64,000 nt of DNA, taken from NCBI GenBank assembly GCA_963932465.1, contig OZ010788.1, forward strand, positions 672,784,484-672,848,483, written 5' to 3'. The position numbers and the translations under genes were made by a program. Within the stretch, counting starts at the first letter, position 1, and each line of letters opens with the position of its first letter. The notes below the pieces were generated by a model, which did not search any database, was not told the DNA's origin, and was given only the letters and a program-made list of their open reading frames with translations. Below, in pieces: positions 24,502 through 35,925 of the stretch. The DNA comes from Maratus speciosus. Taxonomy: Eukaryota; Arthropoda; Arachnida; Araneae; Salticidae.

Positions 24502-24534
24502 GTCGCCGTTGGTGCGACGAAACGATCGTCAATC
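24502..24534 (+). ncRNA. Hammerhead-like 3' half
   Basis: Stem II GTCGC/GCGAC (24502-24506/24514-24518), 7-nt loop, GAAAC (24519-24523), palindromic stem III ACGATCGT (24522-24529) and GUC cleavage triplet (24528-24530). The upstream CTGANGA segment is replaced by an A-rich stretch, so this copy cannot be functional as it stands. Confidence 0.45.
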
Positions 24535-25318
24535 TTAATATAGATATTTTATCACTTTTTAGCATTATTTTACTTAATTTAGTAGGAATGGCAAAAAATT
24601 GAAAACAACTTTTTTTAGGTTTGAAAATTGGTAACTTTTTTTAAAAAAAGGCTTGATTTGGAGAAATTTTGAGTTTAAATTAGTTAAACATCTTTTATAG
24701 TGGTAAATTGAAAACTGAAAACGTACTTTTTTGAGTAGAAATTGAGTTGGGGACTTTTTCGGGGAAAAAAAAACCACTCATTTGGGGAAAATTTCAGAAA
24801 TTTTGGGGGAATTGACTTTCGAATATCTGTCAACACTGAATTAATTTTAAAACTTAAAAAGTATAGTCTCTGTAAAGAGTCTTTTTTTTTAGATGGGGCT
24901 TGTCCCGGTAGTTCATTCGTCTGTCAGTTTTTGGATCTAATGGAATATTTTCTCTTTTGTTTTCTTAGTTTCTCTTTCTCACCTATATATTGTTATACTT
25001 TTGAGTTTTTTAACTTAATATTAATTTGTTTAGTCTTTTATTTATTTTTCGTGGCGTAACCACAATCAAACAATTTTCTCTCATGGCACCCTATGCCTCA
25101 TCTAGTCGAATCACCTTTACATTGGATGTACAGTTGTATTCACCTGTACATTGGATTCACCATTACCTTTATAACTAGAAAATCAAGAACACATCTATAT
25201 TGTTCTATTGTATCATTATCATAACGAAAAATATCTATGCAAAACAAATAAGGTGTTGCTATCCAGCGTACTATATATTCACAAATTAAAAGATGTAAAA
25301 ATCATATGAATAACATAA

Positions 25319-25361
25319 ACCTCTACGTTTCGATTCAATCTTTCAAAGCTTCCTCAGGAGA
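25319..25361 (-). ncRNA. Hammerhead-like ribozyme, minus strand
   Basis: Read on the minus strand: CTGAGGA (complement of 25351-25357), one extra A, an 18-nt imperfect stem II hairpin, GAAAC (25331-25327), GUA cleavage triplet (25326-25324) with self-complementary ACGT stem III. Stem I pairs TCTC (25361-25358) with GAGG (25323-25320). All core positions fit a hammerhead with G at the variable position. Stem II has one mismatch and G-U pairs. Probably the terminal-repeat ribozyme of a different PLE family; no RT frame is nearby. Confidence 0.55.
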
Positions 25362-25406
25362 AAAATTTTCTAAAATATAAATCGACAAGAACACTTTACA
25401 TGCTAC

Positions 25407-25408
<2 letters not shown>

Positions 25409-25440
<32 letters not shown>
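25409..25440. repeat. Poly-A tract (32 nt)
   Basis: Pure A run. Confidence 0.85.
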
Positions 25441-25444
<4 letters not shown>

Positions 25445-25682
25445 ATTTAAATTTTCTGTGGAGAATTTAGAATTGCTTAACTCTTTCAGGGGCAAGTAAT
25501 TATGTGTCTGTAATGTCGCATTCACACCGGAATTCTTTTGAAAAATTTTATTTCAAAATAAGGAAAAGCAATTTTACTCCTTTTTCCATCAAAGTCAAAA
25601 AAGTAAAATTGATTTAAAAGTTTCTGGAGGCAATCTTGATTAAAATTAGGTGGGCTGTAATATATCTCACCTCCCCTCAAGG

Positions 25683-25871
25683 CAGTGTTGCCAGATTGGG
25701 GACTTTTAAAATTCAGGTTATTTGAATGCCACCACTTTTTTAAAATAGTATAATTCGCCTTATTTTTCAGAATTTTTAATCTATTTTTAAATAGGCCGAA
25801 TATTTCTATTTCAAAAAAGTGGTGACAATCAACAATCTGGGGACAAAAAAGTCCCCAATCTGGCAACACTG
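25683..25871. mobile_element. hAT-like MITE, 189 bp
   Basis: Ends CAGTGTTGCCAGATTGGGGA and TCCCCAATCTGGCAACACTG form a perfect terminal inverted repeat. A perfect 8-bp target duplication CCTCAAGG flanks it (25675-25682, 25872-25879). The ends match the 1084-bp element at 23755, so it probably uses the same transposase. Confidence 0.93.
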
Positions 25872-26448
25872 CCTCAAGGGGTTAACGATACTTTTATAAC
25901 TGACGCATAAATCCATCAGTAGTATGTATAGTGTTAATATAAATGAATCACATATTTTCTTCCCAATCTGTCATTTAAATGTTAAAATAGTTACCATATT
26001 TATTATAGAAAAAATTTATTTTTAAATTTTTCTTTCATCGAATACTCTTATCAATTATCGCAAATATTGCAGAAACCTACAACTAAAATCTTTTTTGAAA
26101 AATACTTATATTATCTTTTGAAATGGCCACATTAAGAATAGTTTTTATAGACACAATGCACCGAAAATTTCTGTTTTTTTTAATACCTTTCTTTTTTTCA
26201 TAGAAAAGTTTAGTTTTTAGTTTTTAAAAAGTTTTTAGTTTTTTAGTTAGTTTTTAAGTTTTAGTTTTTTTCTTCGATATTTCGCCGAAACCTATCCCGG
26301 AGGCTGTTTCTATTGAAAATGTTGTTGAACGCTACCACGGAAAGTTTTCTTAAAAAATACTGGTATTCAAAAAGCGGACTATTCGGGTGATCAATAGATG
26401 ATTTTATAAAACCCCAATGCAAACAAATTGAATGTAAAACAAGTAATA

Positions 26449-26471
26449 TAAAAAAAAAAAAAAAAAAAAAA
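26449..26471. repeat. Poly-A tract
   Basis: A run of about 23 nt just before the satellite array. Confidence 0.8.
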
Positions 26472-26495
26472 ATTAAGTCACTTCCTACTTAGGTC

Positions 26496-27324
26496 AATAA
26501 GAGAAGCTTTTTCTCCCATATAAAACTAAAATTAATTAATTTAATTTAATTAATGAATTAATATTTAATAAAATTATATTAACATCAAATGTCATCCACT
26601 TCAACTTTTAAAAAATGTATTTGAACTTGAGTGGATGAATAATAAGTATTTTATTAACGATTGGAAATTTGAATAAAATTAATTAATTAAATTTAATTAA
26701 TGAATTAATATTTGAAAAAACTGTATTAACATCAAGTGTCATCTACTACAAATTTAAAAAAATGTATTTGAACTTGAGTGGATGAATAATAAGTATTTTA
26801 TTAACGACTGAAAATTTGAATAAGAGAATTTTTTTTTCTCTCATATAAAATTAAAATTAATTAATAAAATTTAATTAATGAATTAATATTTGAAAAAAGT
26901 GTACTAACATCAAGTGTCATCCACTACAAGTTTTAAAAAATGTATTTGAACTTGAGTGGATGAATAATAAGTATTTTATTAACGATTGGAAATTTGAATA
27001 AAATTAATTAATTTAATTTAATTAATGAATTAATATTTGAAAAAACTGTATTAACATCAAGTGTCATCTACTACAAATTTAAAAAAATGTATTTGAACTT
27101 GAGTGGATGAATAATAAGTATTTTATTAACGACTGAAAATTTGAATAAGAGAATTTTTTTTTCTCTCATATAAAATTAAAATTAATTAATAAAATTTAAT
27201 TAATGAATTAATATTTGAAAAAAGTGTACTAACATCAAGTGTCATCCACTACAAGTTTTAAAAAATGTATTTGAACTTGAGTGGATGAATAATAAGTATT
27301 TTATTAACGATTGAAAATTTGAAC
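26496..27324. repeat. Satellite with 325-bp higher-order unit
   Basis: The block TGTATTTGAACTTGAGTGGA occurs at 26616, 26763, 26941, 27088 and 27266, with spacings 147, 178, 147 and 178. Two monomer types alternate; the longer one has an extra TTTTTTTTCTCTCATATAAA segment. Successive 325-bp units are nearly identical. Each monomer also holds a TTTAATTAATGAATTAATAT palindrome-rich block. Confidence 0.92.
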
Positions 27325-27423
27325 AATTTATATAAATATAGGGAGAGTGTGAACTAATAGTAGGAACTGAAGTTAAATAATGTTGTATTATAGAAAAGAA
27401 AAAGATGGTAACCTTGTCTCTCT

Positions 27424-27603
27424 TAGGGTTGTCAGTTTGGATTGCCGTTTTTTAGAAATTCCGAATTTATACTATATATAACGGATTGTAACATTTACAT
27501 TTGTTGACAAATATTTCGTGATTACGTGAGGTAAACATTCCTCGTAATGAATGTCCTGTTTGGACTCGGAATTTCAGAATAACAACGAAGCCAAACTGAC
27601 ACT
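27424..27603. mobile_element. Possible small inverted-repeat element
   Basis: GTCAGTTTGGATTGCCGTT..GAAATTCCGAAT pairs imperfectly with GGAATTTC..CGAAGCCAAACTGAC. The target duplication is not obvious. Confidence 0.4.
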
Positions 27604-27939
27604 TTACATATAAAAGTTTTGGATTAATTTTCCAATTGGTTTTAACTACAATACAGTTTTCTTTCATGCTTAAAAATGTTTTCAGATTTTTTCGAGAACT
27701 AATTTTTAATGCTAATTTAACGCAATCAATACTATCTCACTGTGACGTCTCAGCGTTATGGTCACAATACATTTGCAACGGCGATCAAAATGCGGCTTTA
27801 TTTTATCACATTGTGACTCTCGGGTTACTGTTTCTTCGTAATTTCACTATGAAGTCATCGTTACCAATTTTTGTGTTATGAAACTCATTAAATATTGAAA
27901 TCTTTACATATATATAAGAAAGAAATTATATAATATATT

Positions 27940-29257
27940 TCGCGTGCATTAAATATTTAAAAAATAGTTTCTTTAATTGATTGAATTAAAATAAATACAG
28001 AACTTCATATTATTAATTGCATGTCTAAATTTTTTAAAACATAGTAGCAATGAAGATAGAATTGGGACAGTTGGGAATATTGTTTATCAATTATCATTAT
28101 GATAGAAATATATTTTTATTCGAAAACAAAGTTTTACACTACAGGGAATAAAAGGAAAAATTTAAAAAAATTAAAAGACCATCGAAAACTTGTTTAGTTT
28201 ATATGTATGTATTTTCTTATTTCTTTGAAAGTTTGCCATTAAGTTAAGAACAGCATAATGTCATTTAAGAATTAAGATTTAATATTAATATTCAATTGCA
28301 GACTATATCTCTAAATCAATAGTATTAATGATGAAAGGAAATTAAAAAAGTTGATCTTGTTTACAAATAATTTAATTGCAAAAAAATATTTTTAACTATT
28401 AAAATAATTTAAAAGTATGTGATTAATAAAAATATTTTTACATACATCTCATTAATTAAAAACTAATTAACTAACTTCTGTTTACATTAAAATAATTACA
28501 TATTTACATTCAAATTATTTAACTTATATTAAAATATTTACATGTAATTAAATAGTTACTCTGTGAAAGTTAATACCACATTTAACATTTATGTAATGGT
28601 CATCAAACAGTGTTAACACTTTTCACGTGGAATTTATTTAATTTCATTTCTTAAAAAACAAAATCTTGTTCGAAATCTATTAAATCTGGATCAAATTGAA
28701 TATTACTAATATTAGTTGGAGTTGGCGCCTATGAATAAGTCAAAGAAAACTTTCAGAAAATATTAGTGTGGAAAGTCGAGGAACAAACGCTTTGTAAAAT
28801 CCATCTACTACTGCCATTTTTACATTTTGGCGCAGGCCTATTTTTACAGAGGCCGATGAAAAAGAAATAATTATATTGATGTAAATAAATGGTTCAAAAA
28901 ATATTTCATATCAAAATTAAATAAAATAATAAATACAAATCTCTTGTTAACCATGATGTAAGTTTCGACCTAAACCTCTATTTTATGTACTGTTTTCCGC
29001 GTTCTATATATGAATTAAAACAAAAAGTACTTCAACACACATTACACAATATAGTTTTAAAAATTACGTAATTTTCACCATCAAATGCTTTTTGCGCGTA
29101 CTAATTTAATTATTTTAAAGTTTTTATGTCATTTGAAATATTATTACAATATATATCTCAATTGAAAATACATTGTTTTGAAATATTATTCAGGCTTTTT
29201 AGAATCTGCCAACAGTAAATAAAATGGGTTATTTCAAAATATGAATGAAATCTCAAA
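27940..29257. repeat. Block C, copy 1
   Basis: About 1.3 kb paralogous to 38405-40410. Shared segments include AACTTCATATTATTAATTGC, CTACTGCCATTTTT.C.TTTTGGCGCAGGCC and GTACTGTTTTCCGC. The two copies part at about 29257. No coding content. This copy gives the empty site for the TTAA element at 38775. Confidence 0.8.
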
Positions 29258-30169
29258 ATTTAATATCTATAAAATTTCGAAAATTTAGAAGCTTTAATAT
29301 TCTTGGGACCCCTTAAATGCATCTGTTTGTACCAATTTGACAAAGTTTTAATGATATTTCTTGTGTTATAACGACCCTAATATAGAAGAAATATACTGCG
29401 ATGTATAGAAGCGGTATCATTAAAAATGATTTTGTAATAGATAACTTCTAAAGTTAAAAATTGTATACAGTTTTATCTAAAATGGATTGTAGAAGCATCC
29501 TTGTTAAGAAAATAGAGAATTTATTCGAAATCTTTAAACTCTATTTTCTTCTAAGGATACCCTGAAACTTCTCAGATTTTAACAATGTAAAATTTCAAAT
29601 TTACGAAGAAAAATGCTGATAAAATTGGAAAAGATTTACAATGGAAAAGCACAAACTAAACTTTTAATAAGAGATTTTATTCTATGAGAAATAGTTATTT
29701 TTGCCAATTCAAACATATTAAAAACAATTTTGTAAAATTTAAATTAAAATAAATTCTTTGTTTTATTAAATATATAGATTTTAACTACATAAAATTACTC
29801 GTAATTGTACAAATATAACAACCTACGTTTAATAGTCTACTTTTCAAGATAGAGTTATTAACTTATACCAAGATTTTTAATAATTTATAAGTTTAAAAAC
29901 TTTAACGGTCTAATATAAGGTATAGGAATTCTCGTAACATTTTTGAATATCATAATGTATAGACGAGGCACGATGTACAACAGCCGAGTTTGAGCGGTGC
30001 CTAAATCCCGCTCTATTCTCCTATTTTTCCACTTAGGGTGAAGATAAATATACGGATACAATTAATAGAGCTGCCGCAGTCAACTACAGTAAACTCTGTC
30101 TAAGGCGGAATCGATCGGAACCGATGAAATTTTCCGCTGCAGACAATATTCCGCCTTATGTAAAATACT

Positions 30170-30182
30170 CCCCCCCCCCCCC
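30170..30182. repeat. Poly-C run (13 nt)
   Basis: Pure C run followed by an A run and (TA)n. Confidence 0.9.
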
Positions 30183-30303
30183 AAAAAAAAATATATATAT
30201 ATATAACCATTATATAATTACAATTCATCATCTATTTCCAATTACTAAAATTAAATTAATAAATTTAGCTTCATACATAACACTGACATTATATGTACAT
30301 ATA

Positions 30304-31835
30304 TACTCCTCAAAACAATTAAAGGATATTGCAGTTTTAGGTGGATTTTGTATCTGGTAAACTGTTTAGCTGATTGATACATGGTCGACAGACATAGTAG
30401 GTTATATGAGAATAAATTACACATGTTTGGCAGGAAAAAAAATGCATTTTATTGCGCTTTGTGTACTAGAGGAAAAAAACACAATTTGTGCATATGAGAA
30501 AAAAAGAATAAGAAAAGGTGTTTTCTTCAAAGAAAATCATTTTCAGTAGGGGGTATGGTTTCCACGGGCGGCCAGCAACGTTGAACACCTTTGAGGCATG
30601 GACTCAATGAGGCTATTAATGACGAGTTGGGGTATTGTGCCCCACTCTTTCAGAAGAGCTCTTTCCAGTTCTTGGAGAGTTTGTGGGGGTTGTTGGCGGC
30701 CAGAAACTCGTCTTCCTAGAGCGTCCCAAACGTGCTCGATTGAATTCATGTCTGGAGAACACGCTGGCCATTCCATTCGAACGATTCCTTCCTCGAAAAG
30801 GAAATCCTCCACCAGGTTTGCACGATGTGGCCTGCAGTTATCGTCCATTAAAATGAAGTTATCTCCGATTGCTGCAGCGTAAGGGACTACAATAGGTCTG
30901 AGGATCTCATCCCTATATCGGCGACCAGTCAGAGCTCCATCTCGAATGATGTAGAGGTCAGTGCGCCCGTCAATGGAGATGCCACCATACACCAACACTC
31001 CTCCACCGCCAAATCTGACACTTTCGTGCACGAACGCAGGATTATTCCTACTGTCACGGTCCCTCCAGATGAAAATGCGCCTATTATCCTGATGCACAGA
31101 AAAACGGGACTCGTCAGAAAACAGAATATTGCTCCATTCATTTCTCCTCCAGTTGACATGCTCGGTTGCCCACTCCCTGCGGTCGCGACGATGCCTTGAT
31201 GTTAATCTAACACGTACCATCGGTCGGCGAGCATACAGACCTACAGCATGGAGCCGGTTTCGGACAGTTTGAGTTGAAATCGTGGTGCCTGTAGCCGAGC
31301 GAAGGTGTTGTTGGAGAAGAGTAGCGTTCATGGTTCGGTGTCTCCGAGCTGTTAACGCTAAATACCGATCTTCATTGGGCGTTGTTGCCCGTCTACGACC
31401 TTTCCCTGGTCTTCGGCCTGCACACCCACTCTCCAAAAAACGGTTCCAGATCCTGGAAATGACACTTTGTGACACTCCAATGGCTTGCGTTACTTCGGCT
31501 TGAGTTTGGCCCCCTTCTAACCTACCAACAATTCTCAAAGCTTCTGAATCTGTCAAATGACTTCGCTGAGACATCGTACTCATCGAAACAAAGCAATCAC
31601 TGAATGCCGATCATCCTTGTCTTCATTCTCTTTTATCCAGTTGAAAGTCAAATTTCATTCGCTGCTGCTGAAGCGACGTTTTTGACGTCGAACTCAAAAT
31701 TTGCATACTCCACAGTTTGAAAACCAGAAAAATTTGCATTTGTGATTCTCTTCTTCTATTTCCGGCAAAAAAAATTTCGTTTATATCTTTATTTTACATA
31801 AAACTTCAAATATCCTTTAATTGTTTTGAGCAGTG
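30304..31835 (-). mobile_element. Tc1-like transposon, complete
   Basis: 1532 bp between TA dinucleotides (30302-30303, 31836-31837). The right end, read inward, is CACTGCTCAAAACAATTAAA and the left is TACTCCTCAAAACAATTAAA; the terminal repeats extend at least 26 bp with two mismatches. It carries one intact transposase gene in minus orientation. GC content is visibly higher than the surroundings, which fits recent arrival. Confidence 0.95.
30543..31583 (-). CDS. Tc1-family DD34E transposase
   Basis: 346 aa, uninterrupted, usual length for a Tc1 transposase (cut-and-paste at TA, acts in the nucleus). The N-terminal paired-type DNA-binding region has a first helix-turn-helix (about 11-50, TQAEVTQAIGVSQSVISRIW), a GRRPGKGRRRATT linker (56-68) and a second helix-turn-helix (about 84-120). 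The catalytic domain has D157 in FSDESRF, D248 in MDDNCRPH and E283 in SIEHVWD, with 34 residues between the second D and E. The glycine-rich GGGG box is at 192-195. The start MSTMSQRSHLTDSEA has two close Met codons; either could be used. A Ser (281) stands where I recall Pro in related proteins (NPIEH). It may encode active enzyme. Confidence 0.95.
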   Translation of the reverse strand: MSTMSQRSHLTDSEALRIVGRLEGGQTQAEVTQAIGVSQSVISRIWNRFLESGCAGRRPGKGRRRATTPNEDRYLALTARRHRTMNATLLQQHLRSATGTTISTQTVRNRLHAVGLYARRPMVRVRLTSRHRRDRREWATEHVNWRRNEWSNILFSDESRFSVHQDNRRIFIWRDRDSRNNPAFVHESVRFGGGGVLVYGGISIDGRTDLYIIRDGALTGRRYRDEILRPIVVPYAAAIGDNFILMDDNCRPHRANLVEDFLFEEGIVRMEWPACSPDMNSIEHVWDALGRRVSGRQQPPQTLQELERALLKEWGTIPQLVINSLIESMPQRCSTLLAARGNHTPY

Positions 31836-31851
31836 TATATATATATATATA

Positions 31852-32758
31852 CAGGGTGTCCAACGAATAAGACCCTGATTTCAAAATTAAATATCTCAAA
31901 AACAAAGATCAATAGAATTATGCGGTAAACGGTTTGTTTATTAGCTAAGCTGTAAAAATGTTATACAGAAGTTTCAAAATTTAGTTGCAAAAACCGTTAA
32001 CAGATGGCGCTGTAATCGCAATACTTGTAAACTGCTTCGAAGTCCAGAGTACTAGCATCTCATTCCTAGATTTGCTCCCTACGGAAAAACGAATATTGGG
32101 AAAGTCCATTTTTTCATTGGTGTGATGTGCAGAAGTGGAAACATCTGGTCACAGAATTATTGGATCAGCTTTAATTTTAGAAAATTTCAATTAGCAGAAT
32201 TTTCAATAATAAGTTTAGAAATCATTATAAGAACTTATTAAATATTTTATTAAATTCAATCTTTAATGCCATAGAATTATTTAAATCAAAATGCATACAT
32301 TTAGAAAAATAATTTTGTACTTTTTACTTATTTTTTATATTTTTTAAATCACGGCATAATATTTTGGTATTATTGTTTATACCTGAATTATTAAAAATAA
32401 AAAAGTAATTTTTCACTTTTAATTTATTTTTAAATCACGGCATAATACTTTGGTTTTAGCACAACACATATATTTCTTTTCTTTGTAAACAAAGTTTTAG
32501 AGACAGAAATTATGCATTAAATTATTTTTTTTTTAAGGAATAGATGATAAGTCGTATCATCAACGTCAAAGCAAAAGTATTTTGGATGCTGCATTCCTTT
32601 AGAACACTTCGGATCCTATCGCTAGAAGCTACACCATGCTTCTGCGCTCAATTTAAAAAAAAATGAAATTGAGTTTTTAAAATTAAAATTATTTTTTTTA
32701 ACTTAATTAGGTTTTTAAAAATAGAAACTTTGTATTTTTTCATTCAAACTATACTCTA

Positions 32759-32804
<46 letters not shown>

Positions 32805-33516
32805 TTTATGAATCATTAATGCTCAATGATTTTTTAAAAAAGGGGTTTCTTTTAGCTTAATTAAATTTTAAAACCAGAAACTTTGGATTTTTTTATTCAA
32901 ACTTTTGTCACAGTTTAAATAAATATTAAAAAGTAAAGATTTCCATTTTTTTTCAAATCCTCCTCTATGTGGATTCGATTCCGCGGTTTACCAATTAGGA
33001 GAGAAAAGACATTCCAACAGAGATACTGGTATCCGGACCGAAGTAGCTTAAACAAAATTTGAAACAAATCTCAATTCTGTCAACACATGGCTCCGCTTCT
33101 GCACATTACCCAAATAAAATATTTTAATAAGTTCTTATATAATGATTGCTAAACTTTTTATTGAAAATTCTATTAAGTGAAATTCTCTAAAATTGAAGCT
33201 GATGCAATAATTCTGTGACTAGATGTCTCCACTTCTGCACATCACCACAACGAAAAAACGGTCTTTCCCAATTTTCGTTCTTCCATAGGAAGCCATCTAG
33301 GAATGAGACGCTAGTGCTCTCGACTTCAAAACACAATGTATAGGAATTGCGATTACAGCGTCATCTGTTAGCGGTTTTTGCAACTAAATTTTGAAACTTC
33401 CGTATAACATTTTTACAGTTTAGCTAATAAACAAACCGTTCACCGCATAATTCTGTTTATCTTTGTTCTTGAGATATTTAATTTTGAAATCAGGGTCTTA
33501 TTCGCTGGACACCCTG
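31852..33516. mobile_element. 1.67 kb foldback element
   Basis: Arms of about 410 bp: 31852-32262 begins CAGGGTGTCCAACGAATAAG, and 33100-33516 ends CTTATTCGCTGGACACCCTG. Internal arm segments pair, for example CAAAAACCGTTAACAGATGG with TCATCTGTTAGCGGTTTTTG. Flanks are (TA)n, so the target duplication is ambiguous. It sits only 16 bp from the Tc1 end. The 840-bp interior has no ORF, a 43-A run and a doubled AATCACGGCATAATA segment. Confidence 0.85.
32760..32802. repeat. Poly-A tract (43 nt)
   Basis: Longest homopolymer in the window, inside the foldback element. Confidence 0.9.
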
Positions 33517-35683
33517 TATATAAAACAAATAAATAAATAAGTAAAAGTTTTAAAAAAATGCACAATTTGTATTTTTTTTAATTGGTAACTTTTAGTACCG
33601 TTCTTTAAAATTAATTTTTGTAATGAAATTAAACTTTTTATTAAATTTATAGTCTTTAACAATATTGAAAACCACTATACGAACAGTATTGACTAGAAAT
33701 TGATTCAGTTCTGGAATTTAATGAAAAATATTCACTTTAACAAATATAATCATATACCTCATCTTTAACATAGTTTCTGAAGAGACGGAAAATAATATTT
33801 TATCGATGCTTGTTTTTACTTTCGGTAAAACAAGCATTCTTCAGTAACACATTATGAGTCATATTGTGGTTATTATATTTAGGGTTAAAACTTACCATAT
33901 TTAATAATACCGTATGGTTAAAAATTACCATATTTTATATATGACTCTTTTGAATAAACTTTATTCATTTATTACGAAATTTAATTAAAATGTTCGAGAC
34001 TATTTGATGTATACATACATATCAGTTTTAAAGTTTCATGAATCAAATGCATTTCCTTTTTTAAATATCATTTTTTCCGCCTTATGCAAAATTTTCGGTT
34101 CGGTGAGATCTTAAAAACCTTTTCGTATCCGAGTTAGTCAGATTCCGTCTTAGACAGCATAGATTAATGTTATTTACTTTGGATTCGCTAGGACTTTGAA
34201 AAAAAAGTTCATCGTTAGACAGATTTCCGGCTTACACAGAGTACGCCTTACACAGAATGTACTGTATTTTTATATTCTGTGCACACCACTACATTTTAAA
34301 AGTATCTTTTGTAGTGTATTTCCCTTGCAAATGTTGTCAACGTGTATGTAAAAGATTTTGTTTTGAAAAAAATGGTGCGAAATAGTAGTAAAAAATAGTC
34401 GCCTGTGGTAGCACTCAGTTAAGCTTTGCAGGACCATGGGTGCATATATGCACCTTCAAAAAATACATCCAGAATTTCTTTTCGGCACCAGTAATAAAGA
34501 AAAGTAATATTTGCTGTATTTAATCTCAGCACTTTTGTGATTATGAAGTAAAAGTCACTTTTTAAAAATAAGATGTGTCAGACGAATAAAATTTGTGTAA
34601 GAGAGGTCGGTCCCGAAACGGTTAAGAGATCAATTGCAAAGCAATATTACATAGTAAAATGCATGCAAATTTTTAAATTATGAAGTGACTTATTTCGTTA
34701 AACACAATGCATCAAAAAGAAAATTTCCAAACTAAATTTTTAACACATAACTCCCTTTTGCTAATAACAATTTCCTGAAGTTGCTTCAATTAGTTAATAA
34801 CTTTCTTGGAAATAATAGCAATTTATTGTCTTTAATTTTTTATTTTTCGTTTTGTTCTCTCGAGTGTAAAACTTTGGTGAAAAAATGCATCCTGTTCATA
34901 ATGATAATTAAAAAACCACTTATCCAAGAGATCCACTTGTTCCTTCATTGTTATTTCATTTTATAAATTCGCATATGTAGATAATTTTATGAAGTTTTTA
35001 ATTTAATTTATTTTAAAGTTTTCAAGATTTTTTTTTTACCTAACTAAGTGATATGTTATACTGAATGTATAATTTTACAGTAAAATATTTATGAATTTCA
35101 TAAATTACTTTTTATACGACTTAAGCGTATCCGAAGTACTTTATAAAGAGATTCCAAAGATTGTTAAAATATTGGTGTTTTACATTAAAAAGTTGTCTTT
35201 TCACGTTTTATCAAAAATTTTCCGCAGTTTTTCTCTTCAGATACCTATTTCTAAGTGTTTTAGGTTTGTTTCCAGATATACTGAAACCTTTTGTTTTTCG
35301 ACTCAAAAATATATTTGAGTCGTTGTTGCTTTTCTAAGTTTGCACAGTACGCTGTCATCCAAGGTTCGATTCCTGGGCACGGCTTATTTTTCACTCGAGA
35401 TGGGTTTATTGTATAAATTGTGTTTTAAGTCTGACATAAAACGTTCTTTATATATGTAATTAGTGATATACAGTGAAATACGTTTAACACGAAAACGCTT
35501 AACATGAAAAATCGGTTAACACGAAATGATATAGTGGTCCGGACAGTATACTATGCAATTAAAAAAATTTTTTTTTCTTTTAACACGAAACAAAAATCGT
35601 TTAACACGAAAAAAATTCGCTTTCGATCTAGTTAGTTTGAGTTGAAATTCGTGAATTTTGGGTAAAAAATGAATAAATTTCGT

Positions 35684-35684
<1 letters not shown>

Positions 35685-35722
<38 letters not shown>
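35685..35722. repeat. Poly-T tract (38 nt)
   Basis: Pure T run directly upstream of the transposase relic. Confidence 0.9.
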
Positions 35723-35723
<1 letters not shown>

Positions 35724-35750
35724 TAAATTAGCTTATGTTTTATGAACACA

Positions 35751-35925
35751 ATGGCTGAGAAATTGGTCCGAAAACAGACTTCTATTTCGCTTCAAATGAA
35801 GATGAAGCTGCTTAATGCAGTTGATGAAAGAGAAGGACGTAAACAGAAATCTCAAAAGAGTTTAGCATTGCCAATTCTACTTTATCAATGATAATAAAAA
35901 GCAGGGATCCCATTACGTTAATGTT
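35751..35925 (+). pseudogene. CENP-B-type helix-turn-helix of pogo transposase, broken
   Basis: Opens MAEKLVRKQTSISLQMKMKL, then NAVDEREGRKQKS. After a frameshift near 35865 it continues SIANSTLSMIIKSRDPI. This matches the CENP-B/pogo N-terminal pattern (K..L..eK..il.aie.g.kk..iA...gi..STLs.iik.rd.i) that binds the element ends. The rest of the transposase is missing. Together with the TIR this identifies the element as pogo/Tigger-like. Confidence 0.75.

Larger units (their letters stand above)
23755..24838. mobile_element. hAT-like non-autonomous element
   Basis: 1084 bp with ends CAGTGTTGCCAGAT and ATCTGTCAACACTG, flanked by a perfect 8-bp target duplication AATTAATT (23747-23754 and 24839-24846). 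The end sequence and 8-bp duplication are hAT hallmarks. No transposase remains; only a 97-codon frame without domains (23957-24250). The interior contains a long hairpin (24278-24339) and a hammerhead 3' half (24502-24534), so it has captured or been invaded by other elements. Confidence 0.85.
30087..34264. mobile_element. pogo-like non-autonomous element with nested insertions
   Basis: Outer ends are CAGTAAACTCTGTCTAAGGC and the near-complement GCCTTACACAGAATGTACTG, flanked by TA (30085-30086, 34265-34266). The uninterrupted site with a single TA is at 11926-11927 in copy I. After removing the nested Tc1 and foldback about 1 kb remains, without a recognisable transposase. A sibling left end is at 63694. 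Confidence 0.8.

Noticed and set aside
30598..30882. Plus-strand frames over the Tc1 gene
   Set aside because: Shadows of the minus-strand transposase.
33776..33836. CTGAAGA motifs (plus at 33777; minus at 33830 next to a 13-bp hairpin) as hammerhead candidates
   Set aside because: No GAAAC or GUH follows the hairpins. The ATGCTTGTTTT hairpin is real, but the ribozyme core is not.
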